DNA of 64,000 nucleotides from DASUBV01 sp035532295 (GTDB lineage: Bacteria > Actinomycetota > Actinomycetes > Streptosporangiales > Streptosporangiaceae): positions 27,521-91,520 of the forward strand of contig DATKRH010000058.1 in assembly GCA_035532295.1 (NCBI GenBank). Reading direction: 5' to 3'. Under the pieces are notes generated by a model that saw only the letters and a program-made list of their open reading frames with translations, did not search any database and was not told the DNA's origin. Positions 1 through 8,237 of this stretch are shown here, in pieces. The position numbers and the translations under genes were made by a program. Position 1 is the first letter of the stretch. Each line of letters opens with the position of its first letter.

Positions 1-1332
1 GCGGCCGCCGCGCATGGCTTGGACCGGTCGGCCATCGCCGCGTCGGCGGCCGACCACGCGTCGGCCCTCGTCATGGATGCCATCGGCTGCGCCCTCGCAG
101 GCTGGGCGGCCGAGGAGACGCCTCAGCTGCTGCATGCCGCGCGTCTGCTGGGAGGCGCAGGGACGGCGACGGTCATCGGCGACGCACGCACCGCCAGCCT
201 GATCGGCGCTACGCTGGCCAACGCATACCTGACCACGGCGGTGACAGCGTGCGACGTGTACACGCCGGCTCATTGTCATCTGACTCCCGAGATCGTTCCG
301 GCGGCACTTGCCGTCGCCGAGGCTAACCACGCGTCAGGATCCGATCTGCTGACCGCGGTCACTGCGGGCTTTGAGGTAACCAGCCGATTGCTGCGCGCCA
401 TCGACTACGCGGAATTCCGCGGCCGAGGCTGGCACGCGCCTGGCGTGATCGGCCCGGTGGGCGCTGCCGTGGCGGCCGGGCGGCTGCTCGGCCTCGGTCA
501 CCGCGAGCTCCAGATGGCCATGAGCCTGGCAGTGAGCCAGGCAGCAGGGACCTTCGCGGCCTGGCCGACCACGGCGGTGAAGTTCCACCAGGCTCGTGGA
601 GCGGTTGCGGGCCTGCTCGCTGCTCTCCTGGCCGCCGAGGGCTTCGCCGCGTCACCTGAACCCTTCGAAGCACCCGATGGTGGCCTGTTCGCCAGCTACT
701 CGCCTGGAGACGCCAACGTCGCGCTGGCTGGATTCGGCAGCTACTGGGAGCTTGAGCAGATTTCGGTTCGCCTGTGGCCGGGTGCCACCCCGGTACAGGC
801 GCTGATCACCGCGTTGCTCGCTCGCGACATGCGCCTACCGCCGGCTAGCGACCTAGCGCGCCTGGAGATTGGTATCTCGCCAGCCGCCTATGCGGCGCAT
901 CGTGACCTGGCCCATCCGGCGGGTTGCTTTGAGGCTCTGCTGTCCTTCCACTACGTCGCGGCCGCGATAGTCACGCACGGGCGGTTTGGCATTGATCTCA
1001 CCGATCCGCAGCACCTCGAAGATCCAGTCTTGGACAATTTCATTGACGAGCACATCGTGCTCATGCCTGACCCTGCGGTCCCGCGCGGCGGCGCCCACGT
1101 CACGCTCACAACCCGGGCCGGCCAAGTGACCGACATTCACCAAGAGCACGCGCTCGGAACGCCACAGCTGCCGGCCAGCCGGGAGCAGTTGGGCGGCAAG
1201 TTCCGGGACAATGCCCGGACCAGGCTCAGCTCGCAGCCTGCAGATGAACTGGCCGCCGGCCTGAACGATCTAGATTCAGTCGGCGACTGCGCAGATCTGC
1301 TTGCACTCACGCGGCGGGCGTCTCCCAGCTAG
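1..1332 (+). CDS. MmgE/PrpD family protein, 5' end cut by window edge
   Basis: The reading frame is open from base 1 and ends at a TAG at 1330-1332, so the start codon lies upstream of the window. The visible part is about 443 residues, close to the family's usual 440-460. The N-terminal stretch with VMDAIGCALAGWA matches the family's opening helix (usually DTLGVALAG), so only some 10-20 residues are missing. MmgE/PrpD proteins include 2-methylcitrate dehydratase and cis-aconitate-decarboxylase-like enzymes. No methylcitrate-cycle partner lies nearby, so the substrate cannot be named. An in-frame TTG at 19 exists but would cut into the conserved N-terminus. Confidence 0.8.
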   Translation, partial: AAAAHGLDRSAIAASAADHASALVMDAIGCALAGWAAEETPQLLHAARLLGGAGTATVIGDARTASLIGATLANAYLTTAVTACDVYTPAHCHLTPEIVPAALAVAEANHASGSDLLTAVTAGFEVTSRLLRAIDYAEFRGRGWHAPGVIGPVGAAVAAGRLLGLGHRELQMAMSLAVSQAAGTFAAWPTTAVKFHQARGAVAGLLAALLAAEGFAASPEPFEAPDGGLFASYSPGDANVALAGFGSYWELEQISVRLWPGATPVQALITALLARDMRLPPASDLARLEIGISPAAYAAHRDLAHPAGCFEALLSFHYVAAAIVTHGRFGIDLTDPQHLEDPVLDNFIDEHIVLMPDPAVPRGGAHVTLTTRAGQVTDIHQEHALGTPQLPASREQLGGKFRDNARTRLSSQPADELAAGLNDLDSVGDCADLLALTRRASPS

Positions 1333-1437
1333 GCCGGCCCGCGCAGCTATCACCTGTCCGGGCAGCCGGGTAACTGACTAACTGACCCTGGCGGGAGCAC
1401 CATCCGCCCCGGGGGGCCGTCTCATGGGCCCGGCGTC

Positions 1438-1767
1438 TCAGGCGACGAACGGCTCGGCGCCGGACTCCGCGATCATCGGCCGGCCCGCGGCCGCCCAGTC
1501 CTGCATGCCGCCGGCCACGTTGACCGCCTCCCAGCCCGCGCTGGCCAGCGCGAACGCGGCTCTGGCCGAGCGCCCGCCGGACCGGCAGATCACGTAGACG
1601 GTCATATCCCGCGGGACCTCGGTCGCGCGGCTACTGAGCTGGCCGAGCGGAATGTGCGTGGCCCTGGGCGCATGCCCGGCCACCCACTCGTCAACCTCGC
1701 GCACATCGAGCAGCCATGCCTCGTCCGGAACGCTCGCTGCCGGGATTTCGGCAGACGACTCCGCCAC
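1438..1767 (-). CDS. Single-domain rhodanese-like protein
   Basis: The protein is 109 residues, the size of a stand-alone rhodanese domain (cytosolic sulfur carrier, GlpE/PspE type). It has the aspartate-containing LLDVREVDEW segment near residue 20, then the active-site loop CRSGGRSA with the persulfide-forming Cys at residue 61. The closing GGMQDWAAAGRP block is also typical. There is no signal peptide, so it should be cytoplasmic. It is monocistronic between the PrpD-like gene and a divergent acetyltransferase. Which sulfur acceptor it serves is not visible. Confidence 0.88.
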   Translation of the reverse strand: MAESSAEIPAASVPDEAWLLDVREVDEWVAGHAPRATHIPLGQLSSRATEVPRDMTVYVICRSGGRSARAAFALASAGWEAVNVAGGMQDWAAAGRPMIAESGAEPFVA

Positions 1768-1990
1768 TGTCCTTCACTCCCCTCGGGCCTGCGCCCGGTT
1801 AGCCTGCCTGCGGACCTGCGGCGACACCGGCTCATAGCCGACTGCCAGACCCGAGGCTGGATTCGCTCCGAATACCCTACGGGCAAACCCGATCACATGT
1901 AGTCACAATCCGGCCACTTCAGATCGCAGGACCGTCTCCGACCCCGATTCTGACCAGCAGCCACCCCGGCAGTCCTGATTAGATGTCAAT

Positions 1991-2515
1991 GTGGTCATTC
2001 GGGAGGCACGACCAGACGAGCTGCCCGCGGTCGGAGAACTGCGGGTCCGCGCCTACCTGGCCGGCGGCTTCCTGTCGCCGGACTCCGGTTACGCGCCGCG
2101 ACTGCGGGCCCTGGGCACGGACTGTCCCAGCAGCGTGCTGGTCGCGATCGCCGCGGCTGACCAGGCCACCCCGGCCGGCCAGATCGTCGGGACGATCATG
2201 CTGGTCTCCTGGCCGCGCACCGGCGAGATCGCCAGCAGCCACGATGAGGCCGAGATCAGGGCTCTGGCGGTCGCGCCCGGCACCCAGGGACGGGGCATCG
2301 GCGGGGCCCTGCTGAGCGCGGCGCTGGACCGGGCCGTCCGGCAGGGCGCGCGGAGCCTGGTCCTGTCCACCCAGCCGGAGATGCGGGCCGCGCACCGGAT
2401 CTACGAGCGGGCCGGGTTCGCCCGGCAGCCGCACCGGGACTGGTCCCCCGAGCCAGGCACGGATCTGCTGGTCTACGCCCTGCGACTGGACGCGCGAACT
2501 CCGTCCGCGAGTTAG
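1991..2515 (+). CDS. GNAT family N-acetyltransferase
   Basis: This is a 174-residue protein with a GTG start at 1991. The acetyl-CoA-binding motif A is clear: strand IRALAVAPG followed by QGRGIGGALL at residues 99-108. The C-terminal strand-helix AHRIYERAGFAR is the usual GNAT motif B. GNATs transfer an acetyl group from acetyl-CoA to an amine; the substrate here is unknown. Its stop overlaps the 3' end of the convergent LapA-like gene by 4 bp, so the two genes share a boundary with no room for a separate terminator. Confidence 0.85.
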   Translation: MVIREARPDELPAVGELRVRAYLAGGFLSPDSGYAPRLRALGTDCPSSVLVAIAAADQATPAGQIVGTIMLVSWPRTGEIASSHDEAEIRALAVAPGTQGRGIGGALLSAALDRAVRQGARSLVLSTQPEMRAAHRIYERAGFARQPHRDWSPEPGTDLLVYALRLDARTPSAS

Positions 2516-2964
2516 CCCCGATCCTGGCCCGCTGTCGCCTGGCCAGCTGTCGCCTGGCCCGCTGTCGCCTGGTCCGCTGTCGCCTGGGCCGCCCCGGCCT
2601 TGGCGTCCACCTTCCGGTGCCGTCGGGCCGTCCGGCGTAGCTGGATGATCCTCGCGGTGCCCGGCAGGACCACGAGGAGCACCCCGAGCACCGCCGCGAG
2701 AAGCAGCGCGACGCCGAGCGGCAGGTGACCGCTGGCCCCGAAGAACTTGATGTCCACCTTGGTGCCGTTCTGCAGGATGAAGATCAGCAGCAGCAGGAGG
2801 ACCAGGGCGAACAGGGCCGATGCGACCCAGACCCCGCCCACCCGCGTGCGCCGGACCACGTGCTGGGCGGGTGCGGCCGGCTCGGCGGTGGACTGCTCCT
2901 GCGGCGCGCCTGGTTCGGGCTGGCCGGGCGTGACCGAGCTATCGCTTCCATGCGGCAGCGTCAT
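2512..2964 (-). CDS. LapA-like (DUF1049) two-helix membrane protein
   Basis: The protein is 150 residues. A 40-residue polar, Pro/Gln-rich N-terminus is followed by two hydrophobic helices at about 44-65 and 82-102, with the short conserved LQNGTKVDIKFFG linker between them. A basic segment with RRTARRHRK comes next. This layout is that of the LapA/DUF1049 family, whose founding member acts in lipopolysaccharide assembly in Gram-negatives; the role in actinobacteria is not known. The last 25 residues are a low-complexity AGQAT repeat encoded by a 15-bp tandem array, so the C-terminal tail is probably variable between strains. Confidence 0.75.
   Translation of the reverse strand: MTLPHGSDSSVTPGQPEPGAPQEQSTAEPAAPAQHVVRRTRVGGVWVASALFALVLLLLLIFILQNGTKVDIKFFGASGHLPLGVALLLAAVLGVLLVVLPGTARIIQLRRTARRHRKVDAKAGAAQATADQATAGQATAGQATAGQDRG
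2528..2590. repeat. 15-bp tandem repeat, about four copies
   Basis: Imperfect copies of CGCTGTCGCCTGGCC follow one another with a 15-bp period. They encode the AGQAT-type tail of the LapA-like protein, so copy-number change stays in frame. Confidence 0.8.
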
Positions 2965-3059
2965 CTGCCATCACCTCCCCAGGTGGGTTATAACCGCGGG
3001 GTGCCCAGAAAACGAGTACCTAACCCCATTCGGCGACGCCCACCACCCGGATTGCCGCG

Positions 3060-3278
3060 CTATCGCGGGTCCGGGGGATCCTTCGTCGTGCTCGCGGCCA
3101 TGCTGGCGTCCGGCGGCGTCGCGGTCTCCTCCTGCTCTGCGGCGTTGTTCACCTTGCGCAGGTGCCTGGCCATCGACCGGAACACGAAGAACAAGACGAC
3201 GCCCATCCCGAAGACAACCAGGAAGCCGAGCGTGCCTGGCTGGGCGAACGCGCTCGTCGACGCGGCCAGCACCGTCAC
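3060..3278 (-). CDS. Small single-pass membrane protein
   Basis: The protein is 72 residues with a GTG start at 3278. It has one hydrophobic helix (about residues 17-33, GFLVVFGMGVVLFFVF) after a short extracytoplasmic N-terminus, then a basic RSMARHLRK stop-transfer segment and an acidic, disordered tail. Its start overlaps the stop of the upstream mca gene by four bases (GTGA), which argues for translational coupling and one transcript. I recognise no family. In many actinobacteria a small membrane protein follows mca, so a link to thiol detoxification is possible but only inferred. Confidence 0.6.
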   Translation of the reverse strand: MTVLAASTSAFAQPGTLGFLVVFGMGVVLFFVFRSMARHLRKVNNAAEQEETATPPDASMAASTTKDPPDPR

Positions 3279-4297
3279 AGGCTCACCCTCCGCACCCTCT
3301 CCGAGATCCCGGTGAACAGGTCATCCTCCGGAATCTCAGTATCCACCACTGACCTGGCTAGGTGATAATCCTCGGTCGGCCACGCCGCTTGCTGGATATC
3401 GACCGGGCAGGCGAACCAGAAGCCTTCCGGGTCGATCTGCGTGGCGTGGGCCAGCAGGGCCTGGTCCCGGATCTCGAAGTAGTCGCCGCAGGGCACCCTC
3501 GTCGTGATCTCGGGCGCGGGGCGGTCCCCGCGCTGCTTCCACTCCGCGATCCGCTCGGTGTAGGGAGACGGCAGGCCGCGCCGCAGCATTTCCTCGTGCA
3601 GCGCGGTGAACCTGGCCAGGTGGAAGGTCGCGAAATAGTACAGCTTGAGCGGCTGCCAGGGATCGCCGCAGCCCGGATACCGGTCCGGGTCCCCGGCGGC
3701 CTCGAATGCCTCGATGGCCACCTGATGGGTCTTGATGTGATCGGGGTGCGGGTAGCCGCCGCTCTCGTCGTAGGTGATCAGCGCGTGCGGGCGGAACTCG
3801 CGCACGGCCTGCACGAGGGGCCGCGCCGCGGCCTCCAGCGGCTCCAGCGCGAAGCATCCCTCCGGCAGCGGCGGAAGCGGATCACCTTCGGGCAGGCCAG
3901 AGTCGGTGAATCCCAAAAACCGCTGCTGGACGCCGAGGATCTCGCGCGCCCTGGCCATCTCCGCCCGCCGGACGCCGGCCAGGTCCGCCCGGACCTCCGG
4001 CCGGTCCATCGCCTGGTTGAGGATGTCCCCGCGCTCCCCGCCGGTCATGGTGCAGACCAGCACGCTCGCGCCCTCCCGGACGTAGCGAGCCATGCTCGCC
4101 GCGCCCTTGCTCGACTCGTCGTCGGGGTGCGCGTGCACGGCCATCAGCCGCGGTTCGGCGGCCGGCGACGGGGTAGCCGGCGACGGGGCAGCCGGAACGG
4201 GTGCGCGGTGCGGCGCCGGAGCGGCGCCCTGGTCGGAGCTAGCGGCAGGCAACGAGTACCCCTCAGTGACTCTCGGGCCGGACAGCGCAACGGGCAT
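3275..4297 (-). CDS. mca: Mycothiol conjugate amidase Mca
   Basis: This zinc amidase of the MshB/LmbE (PIG-L) fold cleaves mycothiol S-conjugates to release a mercapturic acid and GlcN-Ins. The zinc motif HAHPDDE sits at about residues 55-61 counted from an ATG at 4297, and a second His motif GGYPHPDHIKTH lies further on. The block GGERGDILNQAMDRPE is diagnostic of Mca and MshB; the length and C-terminal SPYTERIAEWKQRGD region favour Mca. Upstream ATG/GTG codons keep the frame open to 4606, but that extra 103 residues is not family-like. The 4297 start still gives about 50 poorly conserved Ala/Pro-rich residues before the domain. It implies a mycothiol-making host. Confidence 0.9.
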   Translation of the reverse strand: MPVALSGPRVTEGYSLPAASSDQGAAPAPHRAPVPAAPSPATPSPAAEPRLMAVHAHPDDESSKGAASMARYVREGASVLVCTMTGGERGDILNQAMDRPEVRADLAGVRRAEMARAREILGVQQRFLGFTDSGLPEGDPLPPLPEGCFALEPLEAAARPLVQAVREFRPHALITYDESGGYPHPDHIKTHQVAIEAFEAAGDPDRYPGCGDPWQPLKLYYFATFHLARFTALHEEMLRRGLPSPYTERIAEWKQRGDRPAPEITTRVPCGDYFEIRDQALLAHATQIDPEGFWFACPVDIQQAAWPTEDYHLARSVVDTEIPEDDLFTGISERVRRVSL

Positions 4298-4568
4298 ATC
4301 GCAAAAAACCCAGTATGCGAGCAGCCGGCCTTGCCCGCTGCGGGCAAGGCCGGGAAGCTGCCGGAAGGCTATTGTGCAGGACAACAAGCCGGTCTGCGGA
4401 CGGCATTCCCGCGATTTGGCGGTGACGAGGCGGTGCCGCTGCGCCGGCCAAGACCATTGACAAGGTGCGACATACTCACGGAGCCTTGTTAGCCTCGGAG
4501 GATTACCCCCAACCGGGTCCGACCGGACCCCGCGGAAGACAAGCTCCGCACCCACGCGAGGAGTACCC

Positions 4569-5069
4569 GTGACCGAAACCCGCGATGACACCGTCACCTG
4601 GCTCACTCAGGAGGCGTACGACCGGCTGAAAGCCGAGCTCGATCAGCTTTCGGGTACGGGCCGTATCGAGATCGCCAAGAAGATCGAGGCCGCCCGGCTC
4701 GAGGGCGACCTGAAGGAGAACGGCGGCTACCACGCCGCCAAGGATGAGCAAGGCATCATGGAGGCCCGGATCATCGTGGTCACCAACATCCTGGACAACT
4801 CGCGGGTCGGCACGGCCCCGCGCACGGACGGAGTGGTAGGCCCCGGCATGACCGTGACGATCCGCTTCGCGGGCGACGACGACGAGGTGACGTTCCTGCT
4901 GGCCAGCCGCGAGGAGAGCGGCGCGCCGATCGACGTCTACTCCCCCCGCTCGCCGCTGGGCGTGGCCATCTCCGGCAAGAAGGTCGGCGAGACCGCCACC
5001 TACAACCTGCCCAACGGCCGCGCCGCCACGGTCGAGATCCTCGATGCCGTCCCCTACGGCGGCATGTAG
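4569..5069 (+). CDS. greA: Transcription elongation factor GreA
   Basis: GreA rescues backtracked RNA polymerase by stimulating cleavage of the extruded RNA 3' end. The protein is 166 residues with a GTG start at 4569. The N-terminal coiled coil spans residues 10-80 and contains the acidic tip region ARLEGDLKENGGYHAAKDEQ. The C-terminal FKBP-like domain (about 85-160) has DGVVGPGMTVTIRF and the conserved SPLGVAISGKKVGE. It is divergent from mca, with 271 bp between the two starts, and convergent with the Lrp gene, whose stop is only 5 bp away. Confidence 0.95.
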   Translation: MTETRDDTVTWLTQEAYDRLKAELDQLSGTGRIEIAKKIEAARLEGDLKENGGYHAAKDEQGIMEARIIVVTNILDNSRVGTAPRTDGVVGPGMTVTIRFAGDDDEVTFLLASREESGAPIDVYSPRSPLGVAISGKKVGETATYNLPNGRAATVEILDAVPYGGM

Positions 5070-5074
5070 CCCTC

Positions 5075-5668
5075 TCAAGGAACCCCTGGGCCACTTAGGC
5101 CCCCGCGGTCACCTAAGCTCGCTGCCAGCGATCCGCTGGCAGCGGGCCCGGTGTCGTGGCTGGGCCGGAGCTCTGACCCAGGCGAAGCGCAATCCCCGCC
5201 ACCCTTCGCGCTGGCCGCGCCGACCAGCGGAAGCACCCGGTAGCTGATCGGGGCGGCCAGCGCGATGACGGTCGAGGTCCGCAGCACGCCCGGCACGTCC
5301 ACGATCGCGTCGACCACCCGCTGCAGGTCGGCGTTGGTACGCGCCACGACGCGGCAGAGCATGTCGCCCGCCCCGGTGATCGTGTGCGCCTCCAGCACCT
5401 CGGCGATCTGCCCGAGCCGCCCGGCGACCTGGTCGTGGCCGCCCGCCTGGCGGATCTCCAGGGTCACGAACGCCGTCACGCCGTACCCCACCGCGGCGGG
5501 GTCGATGTCGGGTCCGTAACCGGTGATCACGCCCCGGGACTGGAGGCGGTCCAGGCGCGCCTGCACGGTCCCGCGAGCCACGCCCAGCCGCCGCGACGCC
5601 TCGAGCATCCCCACTCGGGGCTCGCCGGCCAGCAGCTCGATCAGCCGCGCGTCCAGCTCGTCGATCAT
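5075..5668 (-). CDS. Lrp/AsnC family transcriptional regulator
   Basis: The protein is 197 residues, longer than the usual 150-165. Residues 1-60 form the winged helix-turn-helix (LIELLAGEPRVGMLEASRRLGV, read to RGVITGY). Residues 65-140 form the RAM ligand-binding domain (VTLEIRQAGG, ITGAGDMLCRVVARTNADL). The last ~50 residues are low-complexity Gly/Ser/Pro and may be a chance extension into the greA-facing boundary. It is divergent from hppD across a 181-bp gap, so control of tyrosine/homogentisate catabolism by an aromatic amino acid ligand is a reasonable inference. Confidence 0.88.
   Translation of the reverse strand: MIDELDARLIELLAGEPRVGMLEASRRLGVARGTVQARLDRLQSRGVITGYGPDIDPAAVGYGVTAFVTLEIRQAGGHDQVAGRLGQIAEVLEAHTITGAGDMLCRVVARTNADLQRVVDAIVDVPGVLRTSTVIALAAPISYRVLPLVGAASAKGGGDCASPGSELRPSHDTGPAASGSLAASLGDRGGLSGPGVP
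5121..5143. terminator. Hairpin between convergent greA and lrp reading frames
   Basis: Two perfect 10-base arms (GCTGCCAGCG and its complement) flank a 3-base loop. The hairpin lies 52 bp after the greA stop and inside the low-complexity 3' end of the lrp frame. No T-run follows, so it would be an I-shaped, non-canonical terminator at best. Confidence 0.35.
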
Positions 5669-5706
5669 CCCGCTCTCCGCCGCCCTCCGCCGCCCTGCTT
5701 CAGCAG

Positions 5707-5716
5707 ACTGTACAGT
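5707..5716. promoter_or_regulatory. Palindrome in the lrp-hppD divergent promoter region
   Basis: ACTGTACAGT is a perfect 10-bp palindrome 39 bp upstream of the lrp start and 134 bp upstream of hppD. Position and symmetry fit an operator for the adjacent Lrp-type regulator; the match to any defined Lrp box is not established. Confidence 0.3.
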
Positions 5717-5849
5717 TTACCCAGCGGTAGCGCGTATCGGCTGAGCACTATGCCTAGCTAAATTGAGAACTATTGCGCACCTTGTCAGCCCTGACTCATG
5801 CTGGGCTCCCACTGCGAGAACAAGCCGGCGAGGACAAGGGAGCAAGGCC

Positions 5850-6986
5850 ATGGCACTCGACGCAGCCCGCCCCGAAGCGGCGCTCGGCGCTCTGCCCGAC
5901 GAGTTCCCGGTCTCCGGCATGGACGCGGCGGTGTTCGCCGTCGGCAACGCCCGCCAGGCCGCGCACTACTACAGCAGCGCGTTCGGCATGCGCTGCGTCG
6001 CCTACCGGGGCCCGGAGACCGGCTGCCGGGATGAGGCGAGCTACGTGCTGGAGTCCGGCAACGCTCGTTTCGTCATCAAGGGCGCGGTCCGGGCCGGGAC
6101 CGCGCTCAGCCAGCAGGTGGCCGCGCACGGCGACGGCATCATCGACCTGGCCATCGGCGTGCCGTCGGCCGAGGCAGCCTACGAGCTCGCGGTCGCCCGC
6201 GGTGCCGCCGGCATCGACGAGCCCCGGGTCTTCGAGGACACCTACGGCAAGGTGGTGCTCGCCTCCATCGCCGCCTACGGCGACACCCGGCACACTCTGG
6301 TCGAGCGAACCAACTACGCGGGTCCCTACCTGCCGGGCTATGTCGCGGCTGGCCCCCTGACGGCCCACGGCCCCGGGCCGTTCTTCACGCAGATCGATCA
6401 CTGCGTCGGCAACGTCGAGCTCGGCCGGATGGATGAATGGGTCGGCTTCTACAGCACGGTCATGGGCTTCACGAACATGAAGGAGTTCGTCGGCGACGAC
6501 ATCGCCACCGAGTACTCGGCGCTGATGAGCAAGGTGGTCGCCGACGGCAGCCGCAAGGTCAAGTTCCCGATCAACGAGCCGGCCGCCGGCAAGAGGAAGT
6601 CACAGATCGACGAGTACCTGGAGTTCTACGGCGGCCCGGGCGTCCAGCACATCGCGCTGGCCACCGACGACATCGTCGGCGCGGTCCGGGGCATGCGAGC
6701 GGCGGGTGTGGAGTTCCTGGACACTCCGGGCAGCTACTACGACACCCTCGGCGACTGGGCCGGCGACACCAGGGTGCCGCTGGCGGAGCTGCGCGAACTG
6801 CGGCTGCTCGTGGACCGGGACGAGGACGGCTACCTGCTGCAGATCTTCACCAAGCCGGTCCAGGACCGGCCGACCGTGTTCTTCGAGCTGATCGAGCGGC
6901 ACGGCTCCGAGGGCTTCGGCAAGGGCAACTTCAAGGCGCTGTTCGAGGCCATCGAGCGCGAGCAGGCCCGGCGCGGCAACCTCTGA
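5850..6986 (+). CDS. hppD: 4-hydroxyphenylpyruvate dioxygenase
   Basis: This Fe(II) dioxygenase turns 4-hydroxyphenylpyruvate into homogentisate in tyrosine breakdown. From the ATG at 5850 the protein is 378 residues. A GGGAGCAAGG ribosome site precedes this ATG; an in-frame TTG at 5763 would add 29 unconserved residues. Iron ligands fall at His184 (QIDHCVGN), His267 (GVQHIAL) and Glu346 (VFFELIER), spaced as in the Streptomyces enzyme. Two vicinal-oxygen-chelate domains are visible at about 20-155 and 180-350. It is divergent from an Lrp regulator and convergent with ilvA (5 bp gap). No hmgA or fahA lies in the window. Confidence 0.96.
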   Translation: MALDAARPEAALGALPDEFPVSGMDAAVFAVGNARQAAHYYSSAFGMRCVAYRGPETGCRDEASYVLESGNARFVIKGAVRAGTALSQQVAAHGDGIIDLAIGVPSAEAAYELAVARGAAGIDEPRVFEDTYGKVVLASIAAYGDTRHTLVERTNYAGPYLPGYVAAGPLTAHGPGPFFTQIDHCVGNVELGRMDEWVGFYSTVMGFTNMKEFVGDDIATEYSALMSKVVADGSRKVKFPINEPAAGKRKSQIDEYLEFYGGPGVQHIALATDDIVGAVRGMRAAGVEFLDTPGSYYDTLGDWAGDTRVPLAELRELRLLVDRDEDGYLLQIFTKPVQDRPTVFFELIERHGSEGFGKGNFKALFEAIEREQARRGNL

Positions 6987-6991
6987 CGGCG

Positions 6992-8212
6992 CTAGCCGAA
7001 GATCAGCGTGTAGCCCGTCTTGCGGAGCTGGCTGATGACCGTGTCGCAGTGCTCCGGGCCCCGGGTCTCGACCTGCAGCATGACCTCGGCCTCGTCGACG
7101 CGCAGGTCGGCGGTGACCCGCTCGTGCACGACCTCGATGACGTTAGCGCCCAGGTCCGCGAGCTCGGACAGCAGGTTCGCCAGGGCGCCGGGCCGGTCCG
7201 GCAGACGGCAGCGGAACGCGAGGTAGCGGCCCGCCGCCGACAGGCCGTGCCGCAGCACCTTGGCCAGCAGCAGCGGGTCGATATTGCCGCCCGACAAGAC
7301 GACGACGACCGGCGGCTCGAACCCGGTCACGTGCTCCAGGATCGCCGCCACGCCGGCCGCCCCGGCGGGCTCCACCAGCTGCTTGGCCCGCTCCAGGCAC
7401 AGCAGCAGCGCGCGGGAGAGGTTCTCCTCGGAGACGGTGACGACCTGGGCGCCCAGGCCGGCCAGGATGGCAGTGGTCAGGTCACCGGGCTGCGCGACCG
7501 CGATGCCATCGGCCATGGTCGCCATGGGGACGACGGGCACCGGGTAGCCCGCGGACAGCGAGGCGGGAAATGGCGCGACCGCCTCGGCTTGCACGCCGAT
7601 CAGCCGGGCCGCCGGCAGCCGGGCGGCCGCCGCGATGGCGATGCCGGCCGCCAGGCCGCCGCCGCCGACGGGCACCACGATCGTGCGCGCCTGCGGGCAC
7701 TGCTGGGCGATCTCCAGTCCCACCGTGCCCTGGCCGGCGATCACGTCGGGGTGCTCGAACGGATGAATGAAGATCGACCCGGTCTCCTCCGCGAGCTGCC
7801 GCGCCCGGATCAGGGCGGCCTCGACGGACACTCCATGCAGGACGACGTCGGCACCGTAGGACCGGGTCGCGGCGATCTTGGGCAGCGGGGCACCCGCCGG
7901 CATGACCACGGTCGCCCGCGCGCCGAGCTCGGCCGCCGCCAGCGCCACGCCCTGGGCATGGTTACCCGCGCTGGCGGCCACGACGCCGCGGGCGCGCTGC
8001 GCCGGGGTCAGCCGCGCAATGCGCAGGTAGGCGCCGCGGACCTTGAACGAGCCGGTGCGCTGCAGGTTCTCGCATTTGAGGTAAACCGGACCGCCGACGA
8101 GCTCCGACAGCGCCCGGGACTGCACCAGGAGGGTCCGGCGGATCGTGCCCGCGAGCACCCCGGCGGCCGCGTTCACGTCGTCGATGCTCACCGGCAGCGG
8201 CGTTATCACCAT
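6992..8212 (-). CDS. ilvA: Threonine ammonia-lyase with C-terminal ACT domain
   Basis: This PLP enzyme deaminates threonine to 2-oxobutanoate. The 406-residue length and single ACT domain (from about residue 330, FRCRLPDRPGALANLLSELA) put it in the short IlvA/TdcB-like class common in actinobacteria, not the long E. coli IlvA type. The PLP lysine is Lys57 in TGSFKVRGA; the phosphate-binding glycine loop is PVGGGGLAAG. SAGNHAQGVA is also present. Whether it is biosynthetic (isoleucine) or catabolic cannot be told from sequence. It is convergent with hppD and 25 bp downstream of the ROK kinase stop-to-start boundary on the same strand. Confidence 0.93.
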   Translation of the reverse strand: MVITPLPVSIDDVNAAAGVLAGTIRRTLLVQSRALSELVGGPVYLKCENLQRTGSFKVRGAYLRIARLTPAQRARGVVAASAGNHAQGVALAAAELGARATVVMPAGAPLPKIAATRSYGADVVLHGVSVEAALIRARQLAEETGSIFIHPFEHPDVIAGQGTVGLEIAQQCPQARTIVVPVGGGGLAAGIAIAAAARLPAARLIGVQAEAVAPFPASLSAGYPVPVVPMATMADGIAVAQPGDLTTAILAGLGAQVVTVSEENLSRALLLCLERAKQLVEPAGAAGVAAILEHVTGFEPPVVVVLSGGNIDPLLLAKVLRHGLSAAGRYLAFRCRLPDRPGALANLLSELADLGANVIEVVHERVTADLRVDEAEVMLQVETRGPEHCDTVISQLRKTGYTLIFG

Positions 8213-8237
8213 GGCTGCAGTCTCCCATTGCCGCGGG

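Noticed and set aside
4298..4606. N-terminal extension of mca to 4606
   Set aside because: The extra 103 residues are unlike any Mca and would run almost to the greA ribosome site; the ATG at 4297 is already longer than most family members.
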